64,000 nucleotides of DNA from contig NC_066265.1 in the NCBI RefSeq assembly GCF_905404315.1, forward strand, positions 34,000,501-34,064,500. Direction: 5' to 3'. The notes beneath the pieces were generated by a model. That model was not told the DNA's origin. It was given only the letters and a program-made list of their open reading frames with translations, and made no database searches. Shown piece after piece: positions 51,000-61,866 of the stretch. The translations under genes and the position numbers were made by a program. This DNA comes from Leptidea sinapis (Eukaryota; Arthropoda; Insecta; Lepidoptera; Pieridae). Every line of letters starts with the position of its first letter. Positions within the stretch are counted from its first letter, which is position 1.

Positions 51000-51335
51000 A
51001 ATCAATTATTATGTGTAGTGATTTCAATATAAACTTATCCGAACCTTCTCTCAATTGTACTTACCTTAAAAATTTATATCAAAGTTTTAATTTGTTTAAT
51101 ATATTTTTGGAACCAACTAGAATCACTTCTACAACAGCAACCTGTTTAGATAATATTTTTACAAATGTTACTATTACTAGTAAACTTATTAATAATCTTC
51201 AGTCTGTTAATTTTCACTATAATTTACTCTTCAAATCCTTCTGTAAGGAATTTGACAGGATTTTTGTTCCAATAAAGGCAACAGTAGACAACAAACATTG
51301 TTTTAATGATTGGGTATCCACAAAAGTCTAAAACG
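51000..51335 (+). mobile_element. LINE endonuclease fragment (decayed)
   Basis: CSDFNINLSEPSLNCTYLKN stands for the GDFN motif of AP-type endonucleases with Gly changed to Ser. EPTRITSTTATCLDNIFTN is the conserved T-R-x-T-S-x-L-D-x-I block. The final SDH catalytic word is gone (NFHYNLLF in its place). Confidence 0.65.
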
Positions 51336-51345
51336 CTTATAGAGC

Positions 51346-51700
51346 TTTATTATGAGAAATCCTCCTTCACCACGACAATGTTTCAGCGCACTCCGCAAAA
51401 CGGACTGTTGAATATTTGACTATGGCAGGTGTCGAGATAATGAGGCATCAGCCATACAGTCCTGACCTGGCGCCCTGCGACTTTTATTTATTCCCAAGAA
51501 CTAAAGATAAAATTCGAGGTATTCGCTTTACGATCCCTGAAGATGCGGTGAAAGCGTACAAAAATGCCATAGAAGAGACCCTATGGAAGTATGGGCCAAA
51601 TGCTTTTCTCCGTCGTTCCATCGAATGTGATGATATGTGGAGAGGAACGGAGATTACTTCGAAAAACAATAAAAGTATTGGCAATATTCTACATTAAGCC
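51346..51700 (+). mobile_element. Mariner transposase 3' part
   Basis: LLHHDNVSAHSAKRTVEYL followed by YSPDLAPCDFYLFP gives the second and third catalytic aspartates of DD34D mariners. The C-terminus runs to about 51696 (IECDDMWRGTEITSK). The 5' half is absent here. A 5' half of a similar mariner lies at 55716, but on the same strand and downstream, so the two do not form one simple interrupted copy. Confidence 0.8.
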
Positions 51701-51745
51701 GTTTTTCATTTTCTAAACATTTTCAGTGCTACCTAGTTATTAATA

Positions 51746-51815
51746 GACGATGTGGGGTTCGAACCCGCGCCTCTCAGGTACGCCCGAGCGCTTTGACCAC
51801 TTAGCCAACCCGCTG
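51746..51815 (-). mobile_element. tRNA-derived SINE head or tRNA pseudogene
   Basis: On the minus strand TGGCTAAGTGG is a perfect A box and GGTTCGAACCC a perfect B box, at tRNA spacing. The acceptor stem pairs at only five of seven positions and the T stem has a mismatch. I therefore prefer a SINE head or a relic over a working tRNA. Confidence 0.6.
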
Positions 51816-52196
51816 AATGACGCATGATCCGTTAGTTTTGGTATGTTTATTAATCTCTCAAGTTGTGGCTCCAACGAAAAAAAAGTGTACATGTTCTTAT
51901 GTAAGAAGTTACTCTTGTGTGTGTCCTTATGTACGCGCGCATCTAAATAATTCATTCTGTTAATTTTTCCCAAACGAGCCAAAATAAGTATAAGTTCAAA
52001 AACAAATTGTTTAGATTTGAATGAGCGACATGTAAAGTGAATTTACTAATATGTATTTATTGGGGATGAGCAGGTTATCAAATATAAAGAAGACCCTAAT
52101 GAAACAACAAGTTTAACAAACACACAAGGGACACACTAAAAGTTTTGCACTTCTGGCTAATCGGAACTATTTGAATTTCGAATGTTATTTTTTTTG

Positions 52197-55100
52197 CCCT
52201 GTGCTGCCTCGGGGCGTAAAAAGAATAGGGTAGTCCCAGGTCCAAGGGTGTCGTAAGAGGCGACTACGGGCTTTTTGAAAGTGGAAGAGTCACGCTGCTG
52301 TCTTATGACGTCAGCACAATCGGGCCAGACTCGTCCGAGTTACTTACCACACTCGCACAGAATACCGGCGTGAAGTAGCGGCCTAGTGCCGCTATGTTTC
52401 GCATAGGTTAATGTCGAGGACCGGAGGCCATTCCCCCCCGTCCTTCCCCCCCCCCCAACAAAATATGAGAGCGGTCCTAAAAAATAAATTACCCCAGGAG
52501 GGTACCGGCTCTTGTAGAGCCGGAGAATCCCTCCCCGAGCATTCGCGCTCGAGCTGCCCCTCGTATTCTGGGGAGGGCACAGTACCGCGTATGTCACAGG
52601 ACAAACAGGGCAGCAACACCACGGCACCCCGCTCCACGCTTAATGTGGACTTTTGTAACATCCGGGGAATTCACTCCAACTTAAACGCCGTCCACCACCA
52701 CCTTGAGACGGCGCAGCCGGCCTTGTGTTTCTTTACGGAGACGCAGATATCTCGACCTAGCGATACGTCATATTTAACGTACCCCGGGTACAAAATTGAG
52801 CATAATTTCATGCCTCATGCCGGGGTATGTGTGTACATTAGGGAGGATATCTGCTGTCGCCGTCTCGGCAATTTTGAGGGTAGGGGCCTGTCTACTCTCT
52901 GGCTCCGCGTAGATTTAGAGGACCGCGTCCGCATCTATGCGTGTGTCTACAGGTCCCATAGTGGTAACGCAGAAACGGATCACCTCATGGGCTGCGTTCA
53001 AGCGGCATTTGATGACGTGCTTGCTCAGATCCCCTCCGCTGAAATCGTAGTCTTGGGTGATTTCAACGGGCACAATGCCGAATGGCTTGGATCACGTACC
53101 ACAGACTACGCAGGGCGATCTGTGCATAATTTTGCATTGGCGTATGGTCTGTCCCAATTGGTTGAGTCGCCGACGCGGCTCCCGGATGTGGATAGCCACA
53201 TGCCGTCCTTATTAGATCTTCTGCTGACTACACATCCCGATGGTTACCAGGTCTCTGTCGACGCCCCTCTCGGAACGTCCGACCATTGCCTGGTCAGGAG
53301 TGTAGTGCCTATCCGACGCCAACGTCGCAGACCACCAGCGACCCGCCGCGTTTGGCACTACAAGTCAGCAGATTGGGATAGGATACGTTCCTTTTTTGCA
53401 TCCTACCCTTGGGGCAGGGTTTGTTTCCTTTCAGATGATCCTAGTGCCTGCGCCGTTGCAGTAGCCGATGTGATACTGCAGGGCATGGATATTTTTATAC
53501 CAAGCTCTGTAGTACCGATCGGTGGCAGATCACAGCCCTGGTTCGATGCGTCAGTTAAAGCAGCATCTGACTGCAAAAAACAGGCGTATCGAACTTGGGT
53601 TGCGGCGCTGGGCTCAAAGGATCCGAACTGCAAAGTTCTGAAGAGGAAATATAACCGTGCCTCCAGATTTTTTAAGCGGCAAATCGCCCGTGCGAAATCG
53701 AAGCACGTCGTCAAAATTGGCGAGCAGCTTTCCAGTTACCCGACCGGAACACGCAAGTTCTGGTCGTTGTCGAAAGCTGCTCTTGGTAACTTCAACCAGC
53801 CGTCCATGCCGCCGTTGCACATGAGGAATGACACCCTGGCCCATACGGCAAAAGAGAAAGCCGATCTCCTGTGCACTCTTTTTTCCTCCAACTCGACTCT
53901 TGACGACAACGGAAAAACACCGCCGACCATCCCGCGGTGTCAGAGCTCCATGCCTGAAGTACAGTTCCGACAGAAAACTGTTAGGCGAGCTCTGTTTTCG
54001 TTGGACGTCAGGAAGTCGAGCGGGCTGGATGGCATTTCTACAATCGTGCTTAGAACGTGTGCCCCTGAGTTGACGCCGGTGCTAACGCGTTTATTCCGGC
54101 ACTCTTATTCAAAAGGCGTAGTCCCTGATTCATGGAAGTCAGCCCTTGTCCATCCGATCCCAAAAAAAGGAGACAGTTCGGATCCGGCAAACTACAGGCC
54201 TATTGCTATTACCTCCCTTCTCTCCAAAATTATGGAGAGCATAATTAACCGCCAGCTCTTGGTATACCTTGAGGGTCACCAGTTGATCAACGACCGGCAG
54301 TACGGCTTTCGCCATGGTCGGTCGACTGGCGATCTTCTGGTATACCTAACACACAGATGGGCGGCGGCTATTGAAAGCAAGGGGGAAGGCCTGGCAGTTG
54401 GTCTGGATATAGCGAAGGCCTTTGATCGTGTATGGCACAAGGCGCTCCTCGCAAAACTTCCATCATTTGGGCTTCCCGAGAGCTTATGCAAGTGGACCTC
54501 CAGCTTCCTCACTGGGCGTAGCATACAGGTCGTTATCGACGGTTATTGCTCGAATCCCAAGCCCGTGAACGCTGGAGTGCCCCAAGGCTGTGTGCTATCT
54601 CCCACGCTGTTTCTTCTGCATATCAATGATATGTTGGACACCGCCAACATGCATTGCTATGCAGACGACAGCACTGGTGATGCCGTATACACGGGCCATG
54701 CAGGTCTCTCTCGGGAAAACGTCGACCAGTGCCGGGTGAAACTTGTGTCTTCTATCGAGTCCTCTCTCGAGAAGGTCGCGGAATGGGGTAAGTTAAACCT
54801 TGTCGAATTTAACCCCCAGAAGACTCAAGTTTGCGCGTTTACCACTAAAAAAACCCCATTTGCCGTATCACCGCTCTTCGAGAACACTTCCCTTAAAGCC
54901 TCGCCTAGTATCGGAATACTGGGTCTCGAAATCTCGAGCAATTGCCAATTCCGTGGCCATCTGGAGGGCAAAGCCAAACTGGCTTCAAAGAAACTGGGCG
55001 TCATAAATAGAGCACGGCAATACTTCAAGCCGGCCCACATTCTAGCGCTCTACAAAGCGCAGGTCCGGCCTCACATGGAGTATTGCTGTCATCTCTGGTC

Positions 55101-55609
55101 TGGCGCACCCCAGTATCAGCTCGATCCATTTGACCGCGTGCAACGCAGAGCAGCTCGAATTGTCGGGGACCCAGTACTCTGTGAACGGCTGGATCACTTG
55201 GCGTTGCGTAGAGACGTCGCTTCATTGTGTGTCTTCTACCGCATTTATCACGGGGAGTGTTCCGAAGAGCTGTTCAACCTGATTCCTGCCGCCGAATTTC
55301 ACCTTCGCACGACACGCCACAAGTTACGATATCCCCACCATCTGGATGTGTGGCGGTCCTCCACAGTGCGGTTTTCAAGGAGCTTTCTTCCTCGTACCAC
55401 GAAGCTGTGGAATGAGCTTCCTTGTGCGGTGTTTCCGGGACGATACGACATGGGTACCTTCAAGAAAAGCGCGTACACCTTCCTCAAAGGCCGGCAACGC
55501 TCTTGTGATTCCTCTGGTGTTGCAGGAGAGTGTGGGCGGCGGTGATCACTTAACACCAGGTGACCCGTACGCTCGTTTGTCCTCCTATTCCATAAAAAAA
55601 AAAAAAAAA
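52197..55609 (+). mobile_element. Near-full-length LINE, family A copy 2
   Basis: The 5' UTR starts CCCTGTGCTGCC and GGGGCGTAAAAAGAATAGGG. One long frame follows (52411-55545), then a 3' UTR with GTGATCACTTAACACCAGGT and GACCCGTACGCTCGTTTG, and an A17-18 tail. The ten bases A-T8-G stand on both sides (before 52197 and after the A tail), a possible but low-complexity target duplication. A young insertion is likely. No separate gag-like ORF1 was seen. Confidence 0.9.
52411..55545 (+). CDS. LINE endonuclease-reverse transcriptase, 1044 codons uninterrupted
   Basis: The protein would nick target DNA and copy its own RNA into it. The endonuclease spans about residues 70-310: FCNIRGIHSNLN, FFTETQIS, VVLGDFNGHNAEW and GTSDHCLV keep the Asn, Glu, Asp-Asn and Asp-His catalytic positions. 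The reverse transcriptase spans about 590-790: ANYRPIAITSLLSKIMES, VGLDIAKAFDRVWHKALL, GVPQGCVLSPTLFLLHIND and HCYADDSTGD. The C-terminal domain has HMEYCCHLWSGAPQYQLDPF and LPRTTKLWNELPCAVFPGRY. All motifs look intact. The first ATG used here lies in a region with a long C run; an internal start at about 52591 is also possible. It belongs to the Jockey/CR1 side of the non-LTR tree; the exact clade is not certain. Confidence 0.9.
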   Translation: MSRTGGHSPPSFPPPQQNMRAVLKNKLPQEGTGSCRAGESLPEHSRSSCPSYSGEGTVPRMSQDKQGSNTTAPRSTLNVDFCNIRGIHSNLNAVHHHLETAQPALCFFTETQISRPSDTSYLTYPGYKIEHNFMPHAGVCVYIREDICCRRLGNFEGRGLSTLWLRVDLEDRVRIYACVYRSHSGNAETDHLMGCVQAAFDDVLAQIPSAEIVVLGDFNGHNAEWLGSRTTDYAGRSVHNFALAYGLSQLVESPTRLPDVDSHMPSLLDLLLTTHPDGYQVSVDAPLGTSDHCLVRSVVPIRRQRRRPPATRRVWHYKSADWDRIRSFFASYPWGRVCFLSDDPSACAVAVADVILQGMDIFIPSSVVPIGGRSQPWFDASVKAASDCKKQAYRTWVAALGSKDPNCKVLKRKYNRASRFFKRQIARAKSKHVVKIGEQLSSYPTGTRKFWSLSKAALGNFNQPSMPPLHMRNDTLAHTAKEKADLLCTLFSSNSTLDDNGKTPPTIPRCQSSMPEVQFRQKTVRRALFSLDVRKSSGLDGISTIVLRTCAPELTPVLTRLFRHSYSKGVVPDSWKSALVHPIPKKGDSSDPANYRPIAITSLLSKIMESIINRQLLVYLEGHQLINDRQYGFRHGRSTGDLLVYLTHRWAAAIESKGEGLAVGLDIAKAFDRVWHKALLAKLPSFGLPESLCKWTSSFLTGRSIQVVIDGYCSNPKPVNAGVPQGCVLSPTLFLLHINDMLDTANMHCYADDSTGDAVYTGHAGLSRENVDQCRVKLVSSIESSLEKVAEWGKLNLVEFNPQKTQVCAFTTKKTPFAVSPLFENTSLKASPSIGILGLEISSNCQFRGHLEGKAKLASKKLGVINRARQYFKPAHILALYKAQVRPHMEYCCHLWSGAPQYQLDPFDRVQRRAARIVGDPVLCERLDHLALRRDVASLCVFYRIYHGECSEELFNLIPAAEFHLRTTRHKLRYPHHLDVWRSSTVRFSRSFLPRTTKLWNELPCAVFPGRYDMGTFKKSAYTFLKGRQRSCDSSGVAGECGRR

Positions 55610-55715
55610 ATTTTTTTTGAAACGTTGCAACTTTCTTAGTAATAAAAAGCAATTGGCGGGAAATCATTTGTCAATTGTTTTTATCACACATCAAAGTTCT
55701 ACGTACGCAACGAAA

Positions 55716-56164
55716 ATGGAATTAAATCGAAAATATTTTGGAGCGATGATTTTATAAGTTCTCTCTCTTAGCAAGACTGTGTCGCTCGTCTTCAAGATGC
55801 TTTAGAGAGAGAAGCACCTTGCTTGAGCACCGTGAGGCGATGGTTTGCTGAATTTGAGAGAGGTTGGGTTTCTTTACATGACGAATTTCGTGAAGAATGA
55901 AAATAATGTGGCTACTGTTAAGCGGTTAATTGGAGAAAACCCGCGGATTACCTATGAGACAATTAGAGGACTATTTACGAGGAGAAAATTTTACACGAAG
56001 AATTGAAAGTTTGGAAACTTTGTTGTCGTTGGATCCCTCATGAACTGACAGCGGAGAAGAAGTGGTCTCGCGTGGAATGGTGCTCACAGATGCTAATGAA
56101 GTACGACCACGGAAATTCTAATTCTGTTAATGACATTGTCACAGGAGACGAAACGGAGATTTAT
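55716..56164 (+). pseudogene. Mariner transposase 5' half, cut by a LINE
   Basis: It starts MELNRKYFGAMIL, has stops and shifts, and keeps STVRRWFAEFERGWVSLHDE and, in another frame, KLCCRWIPHELTAEKKWSRV and DIVTGDETEIY, the mariner helix-turn-helix, WIPHEL and first-aspartate motifs. Coding stops at 56164 where a LINE begins, and resumes at 57532 (YCFEP, then SCEWVFENENRPTKV). The LINE therefore inserted into this mariner. Confidence 0.85.
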
Positions 56165-57531
56165 CAAATTTTCAAATTCAAATTCAAATATTTTTATTCA
56201 AAACAGGATTCACAATCACTTATTGAACGTCAAAATCTACCACCCATTCAAAAGAGACCGCCTCAGACCTGAGAAGAATGGGCGCAAGAAACTCAGCGGG
56301 CTTTTTTTTATATAAAATATGGATTACAATGTAATATCGTACAATAAACATTAATAATTAAAGAGCCTGAGGGTGCTCGCCTTAATCCCAGTCCGTGGTG
56401 TCATTAAGAAAATCGTTTATGCTACAATAACCTTTCCCACACAAACGTTTTTTAACAATTCTTTTAAATTTCGTAACACATCTGCTCTGCACATTTTCTG
56501 GGATCATATTGTAGAAGCATATACATCGCCCAACAAAAGACTTACTAACTCGACCCAACCGAGTAGTAGGCATAACAAGTTTATGTTTGTTCCTCGTGTT
56601 AACATTATGAATGTCACAGTTTCTAGAAAATTCCTCAATGTGCTTATGAACATACAAAACATTATCAAAAATGTATTGAGAAGCAACAGTCAAATTGTTT
56701 ATTTCTTTAAATTTTTCTCTTAATGATTCTTTAGGACCTAGGTTATAAATCGCGCAAATAGCCCTCTTCTGCATCACAAAGATAGTATTAATATCGGCCG
56801 CACTGCCCCATAACAATATACCATAGGACATAATACTATGAAAATAACTAAAGTATACTAATCTCGCCGTATCTATGTCAGTTAACCGTCTGATTTTCTT
56901 AACTGCATATGCTGCAGAACTAAGCCTATTCGCCAATCCTTCAATATGGGGCAGCAACCACTGCAATTTGGAATCAAGAGTAATGCCAAGAAATATAGCA
57001 GATTCCACTGGTTTTACCACCTCTCCATTTAATAAAAAATTCGCATCTACATTTTTGACATTTGGCGCGGTGAATTTAATATATTTGGTTTTATGATTAT
57101 TTAACAATAAGTTATTGGCGCTAAACCAGTACACGATGTCAGATAGAGCATTGTTTACTTCGTCATATAAAACTTGGCTTCGTTTCACTTTGAATATAAG
57201 TGAAGTGTCATTCGCAAACAATACCACCTTGTCTTTTTTTTCTACAAGGTTAGGTAGATCATTTATATAAATTAGGAAGAGGAAGGGTCCAAGAATAGAC
57301 CCTTGTGGTACCCCCATACCGAGAGGAGTCCCAGGAGATCTCCTGCCATTCACCTCGACCCTCTGAATCCTATTATTTAAATATGAGATCAGAAGATCGA
57401 GTGCAGATCCTCTTATACCATAATGGCATAGCTTCCTGACCAGCGTTGAATGTTGAACACAATCAAAAGCCTTAGATAAATCACAGAAGATAGCAAGTGC
57501 ATTCTGTGATTCCTCCCAGGCCTCAAAATTC
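56165..57531 (-). mobile_element. LINE family B, copy B, inserted into mariner
   Basis: The minus-strand reverse transcriptase is open from about 57530 through 56382 (IFCDLSKAFDCVQHSTLVRK, GVPQGSILGPFLFLIYIND). The catalytic box reads LFANDTSLIF, with the second Asp of FADD changed to Asn. The rest (YFSYFHSIMSYGILLWG, NTRNKHKLVMPTTRL, KRLCGKGYCSINDF) is whole. The 3' end has CCCGCTGAGTTTCTTGCGCC and a TTTGAATTTGAA tail. It is 5'-truncated. Confidence 0.92.
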
Positions 57532-57660
57532 TATTGTTTTGAACCCTAAGAAAAACAGCAATCTTGTGAATGGGTGTTTGAAAATGAGAACAGGCCCACA
57601 AAAGTGAGGTGAGTGAGTGAGCAGGGGAGAAACGTTGGCAAAAAAATTATCGCAATCAAA
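57532..57660 (+). pseudogene. Mariner transposase, continuation after the LINE
   Basis: TATTGTTTTGAACCC gives YCFEP, followed by EKQQSCEWVFENENRPTKV, the mariner segment just after the first catalytic Asp. It then decays (GKKIIAI). It joins in frame with ETEI at 56161. Confidence 0.8.
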
Positions 57661-59504
57661 AACGATCGCAATGAATGATGATTCGCAATCGCACGGTCCG
57701 TGCAAATGTAGATTATTGATTGAACCCAAAATTTGTAAGCGGCATCTCAATTGTGACATAAGCCATCTATAGCTAGATTTTAGACATTATGTAACATCTC
57801 ATTAGCACAGTAATTTCTCTAGCTACGGCGATTTATAAGTGAAACATAAAATACTTCCATGTTCTAATGCTGGCGCGTATCCAGAAGGAGCAGGTTCGAG
57901 CCCCGCAGCGTTTTCAGGTTTCAGCGATTTTGGTATTTAAATTAAACGTAACTACGTGGTTTGTTTCATTTTTTATATCCTTACTGCAGTTTGTTATTGT
58001 TAATGCGTACTACCCATACACTTACAATACACTAACATATAGATTTTGTCAATGTGTGCCTTAGCTAGTGGTTTGTTAAGCGTAGCGGACAGTTTACGAC
58101 GTGTCAATCAAAATCGGTTATAGTTAAAATGAGTCGCTTTTCTTTTCTATCTTGCCAGAAGTCATAATATATTGTAAGTCTGTAGTAGTACCTACCCAAG
58201 TTTATATAAATATAATAAAACATCAAGCCTTCGTATATTGTCCGTAAAGAACTGGCTCTAATAAGGAAACTCAGACAGACGTATTTCGTCTCAAATCCGA
58301 GGTCTTCTAGAATTTCAATTTGGTATTGTGTAATATGAGACGGTGAGCCAGTAGGCAGTGGTGGCCACGGATTGCTAAACTTGTAACATTATAACTTACC
58401 GCATATCTATAATATACTTATAATAAAATTGTTTAAAAGTAAAAATTGTACAATGAATAATGTTCTTTCAACAAAACCGAACACAGAAAAGTACTTTATA
58501 GAGTTTTTGTCTGTTTGTTTTTATATATGTTCGGGTAAAACGCAAAACTTCTGATTAGATTCAATTTAAATTTTGAATGAAAACTCAAAAAAGGCCGAGA
58601 CGACATAATATAGGCACGCAAGATGCAGACGTAATATTTATCTGCTTACAGCATCCATGCGGACATGGTAGATTGATCTGCGCCGCATTTTACTACTTCG
58701 TACCAATAATAATAAAGTGTAGGTAAATACCTATATTGTATCGTAAGTTAAGCATAACTTGACTTTAGCTAACTTAAATGAGTCAATTATTTCTTTATAT
58801 TATTAATCATCAAACGTAACCACTAAAATATTTGCATGTCTGTCAAACGAAACATATGCCTTCTACTAAAATTGTAACATCATTACATATAAATGTTGTT
58901 CATCATTACAATAAAATACTGGCAAATAAAAACTTTGACTTTGATTTTAATGATAGGCGCTAAAAACGTAAACATATGGACTTACATTCTACCATACACA
59001 ATAACAAAGGCAATACGTAATAGAAATTAAAATTACCTCAAACGACCATCGCACAAGAGTAATCGAGACCTAAACATTTATAATCGTACCCTTAACTATA
59101 TAAAAAATTAAAAGAAGCGTTCTTATTTAATTATTAACTTAAAAATATTTATTTGAAAAATTCTGCTATTATCTAACCGAATATTGAAGCTATAATAATT
59201 GTGAGAACTAGTAATAATATAATATTATGGTTTTAAATATAATTACTTTTCCTATATTATTTGTGTAAGTTCCTAGTTTTATTTGGTTTGTAACCGCTGT
59301 AAATTGTTGCTTTGCCCTTGTAGTGCAGGGCTTCACATATTGTCTAATCTTATTGTAACACCATTTTGTGTTTATGTGACTTGCAATGAAATTTATTTTT
59401 ATATTTGATTTTAATTACCAATTTAAGAATGAATCATGCTTGTAACTCAGTTGTATGCCGTATTGCTCAAACATATAACAATGATTATTGTAACAGCACA
59501 CTTG

Positions 59505-59557
<53 letters not shown>

Positions 59558-60320
59558 CTACACACACACACACACACACACACACAGGAACAGTTCAACT
59601 TTTATTATAATTAAATAAAAAGTGGATGTGAATGGATGGTTACACTAATAATAATTATAATTTATCAATGTATGCACAACATTAACTAGGTGGCAGTTGT
59701 GGCTCAAGATGAGACATTCAGGATTCTTATAATACGTTGTACATAATACAAGCAGTAAGCAGATTGAATAAAGATACTTGTATCGCAGTTAGATTAAATA
59801 AAAAAATATTTGTCCTAAGCTATTTAACTGTGTGACTTTGTTCGGTATTTTTAATGGATTAACAATGACTTTGAAAAGTTACTTCTTATAATTTAATGTT
59901 GGAAACGTAGTCACCGTGACGGGTTTTTGTCCAGATATTTGACACTTCTAGAGACCTACTTATTTTAGAGAGAATATAAAGAATAATGGAGCGGCACAAA
60001 ACACAGACGTTTTATAAAACATAGTTATTGTAATAGAATAACCACTGCAGAATAAGATAACTAAACAGAATTTAAGTAAAGACTGAAAATAATGAGCATA
60101 AGCCTTCACACAATAAATAAGGTTCTGTGCGGCTATGAATGTCGATAAATGGAGAAAAACTGGATGGAAAAAATTATTCTTGGTTCTTTCCCCCTATGTA
60201 ATCATCCTTCTGATGTCACTAGTTCCATAGTTCCAATTAGATAGTATCTTCTGCGCTTTATCCCAGCGGATACGCCCAAGGGCCGCTTGCACCTTTGGGT
60301 TTAGTTTGGGTTAGGTTTTT
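57661..60320. other. Intergenic, no gene
   Basis: It contains a B-box-like word (GCAGGTTCGAGCCCCG) near 57890, an inverted copy of the CTGTAACCG repeat near 58085-58130, and the (CA)n tract. No exon is recognised. Confidence 0.45.
59506..59586. repeat. (CA)n microsatellite
   Basis: About 80 bp of CA dinucleotides with one interruption (CATACCTACA). Confidence 0.97.
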
Positions 60321-61866
60321 TTTTTTTTTTTTATGGAGGACAAACGAGCGTACGGGTCACCGGTTAAGTGATCTCCACCGCCCACAATCTCTTGCAACAC
60401 CAGAGGAATCACAGGAGCGTTGCCGGCCTTTAAGGATGGTGTACGCGCTTTTTTTGAAGGTACCCATGTCGTATCGTCCCTGAAACACCGCACAAGGAAG
60501 CTCATTCCACAGCTTTGTAGTACGTGGAAGAAAGCTCCTTGAAAACCGCACTGTGGAGGACCGCCACACATCCAGATGGTGAGGATGATATCCTAACTTG
60601 TGGCGTGTCGTGCGAAGGTGGAATTCGGCGGCAGGAATCAGGTTACACAGCTCTTCGGAACACTCCCCGTGATAAATGCGGTAGAAGACACACAATGAAG
60701 CGACATCTCTACGCAACGCCAAGTGATCCAGCCGTTCACAGAGCACTGGTTCCCCGACAATTCGAGCTGCTCTGCGTTGCATGCGGTCAAATGGATCGAG
60801 CTGATACTGGGGTGCGCCAGACCAGAGATGACAGCAATACTCCATGTGTGGCCGGACCTGCGCTTTGTAGAGCGCTAGTATGTGGGCCGGCTTGAAGTAT
60901 TGGCGTGCTCTATTAATGACGCCCAGTTTCTTTGAAGCCAATTTGGCTTTGCCTTGCAGATGACCACGAAATTGGCAATCGCTCGAGATTTCGAGACCCA
61001 GTATTCCGATACTAGGCGAGGCTTTGAGGGAAGTGTTGTCGAAGAGCGGTGATACGACAAATGGGGTTTTTTTAGTGGTAAGCGCGCAAACTTGAGTCTT
61101 CTGGGGGTTAAATTGGACAAGGTTAAATTTTCCCCATTCCGCGACCTTCTCAAGAGAGGACTCGATAGAAGACACAAGTTTCTCCCGGCACTGGTCGACG
61201 ATTCCCGAGAGAGACCTGCATGGCCCGTGTATATGGCATCACCAGTGCTGTCGTCTGCATAGCAATGAATGTTGGAGGTGTCCAACATATCCTTGATATG
61301 CAGATGAAACAGCGTGGGAGACAACACACAGCCTTGGGGCACTCCAGAATTTACCGGCTTCGGGTTCGAGCAATATCCGTCGACAACGACCTGTATGCTA
61401 CGCCCAGTGAAGAAGCCGGAGGTCCACTTGCACAAGCTCTCGGGAAGCCCAAATGATGGAAGTTTGGAGAGGAGCGCCTTGTGCCATACACGATCAAAGG
61501 CCTTCGCTATATCCAGGCTAACTGCCAGGCCTTCCCCCTTGCTTTCAATAGCCGCAGCCCATCTATGTGTCAGGTATACCAGAAGATCACCTGCCGACCG
61601 ACCATGGCGAAACCCGTATTGTCGGTCGTTGATCAACTGGTGACCCTCTAGCTCGAAAACAGAGCTCTCGTAACAGTTTTCTGTTTGAACTGTACTTCAG
61701 GCATAGAGCTCTGACACCGCGGGATGGTCGGCGGTGTTTTTCCGTTGTCGTCAAGAGTCGAGTTGGAGGCGAAAAGAGTGCACAAGAGATCGGCTTTCTC
61801 TTTTGCCGTATGGGCCAGGGTGTCATTCCTCATGTGCAACGGTGGCATGGACGGCTGGCTGAAGGC
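60321..61866 (-). mobile_element. LINE family A, copy 3, 5'-truncated with an internal deletion
   Basis: A T17-18 run marks the 3' end, followed by the family-A 3' UTR and, reading down, SRSFLPRTTKLWNELPCAVF and HMEYCCHLWSGAPQYQLDPF. The reverse transcriptase core (GVPQGCVLSPTLFHLHIKD, CYADDSTGDAIYTG) is in a second frame (61636-60875). Near 61650 the sequence jumps from the VYLEGHQL region to RALFS, losing about 100 codons present in copy 2. The 5' end is at GNFNQPSMPPLHM (about 61866). Confidence 0.9.

Noticed and set aside
51746..51815. Functional tRNA gene on the minus strand
   Set aside because: A and B boxes are perfect, but the acceptor stem and T stem have mismatches and the flanks look like SINE sequence.
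51346..56164. One mariner interrupted by the family-A LINE
   Set aside because: The 3' half lies upstream of the 5' half on the same strand, so a simple insertion cannot explain it. They are separate copies or a rearrangement.
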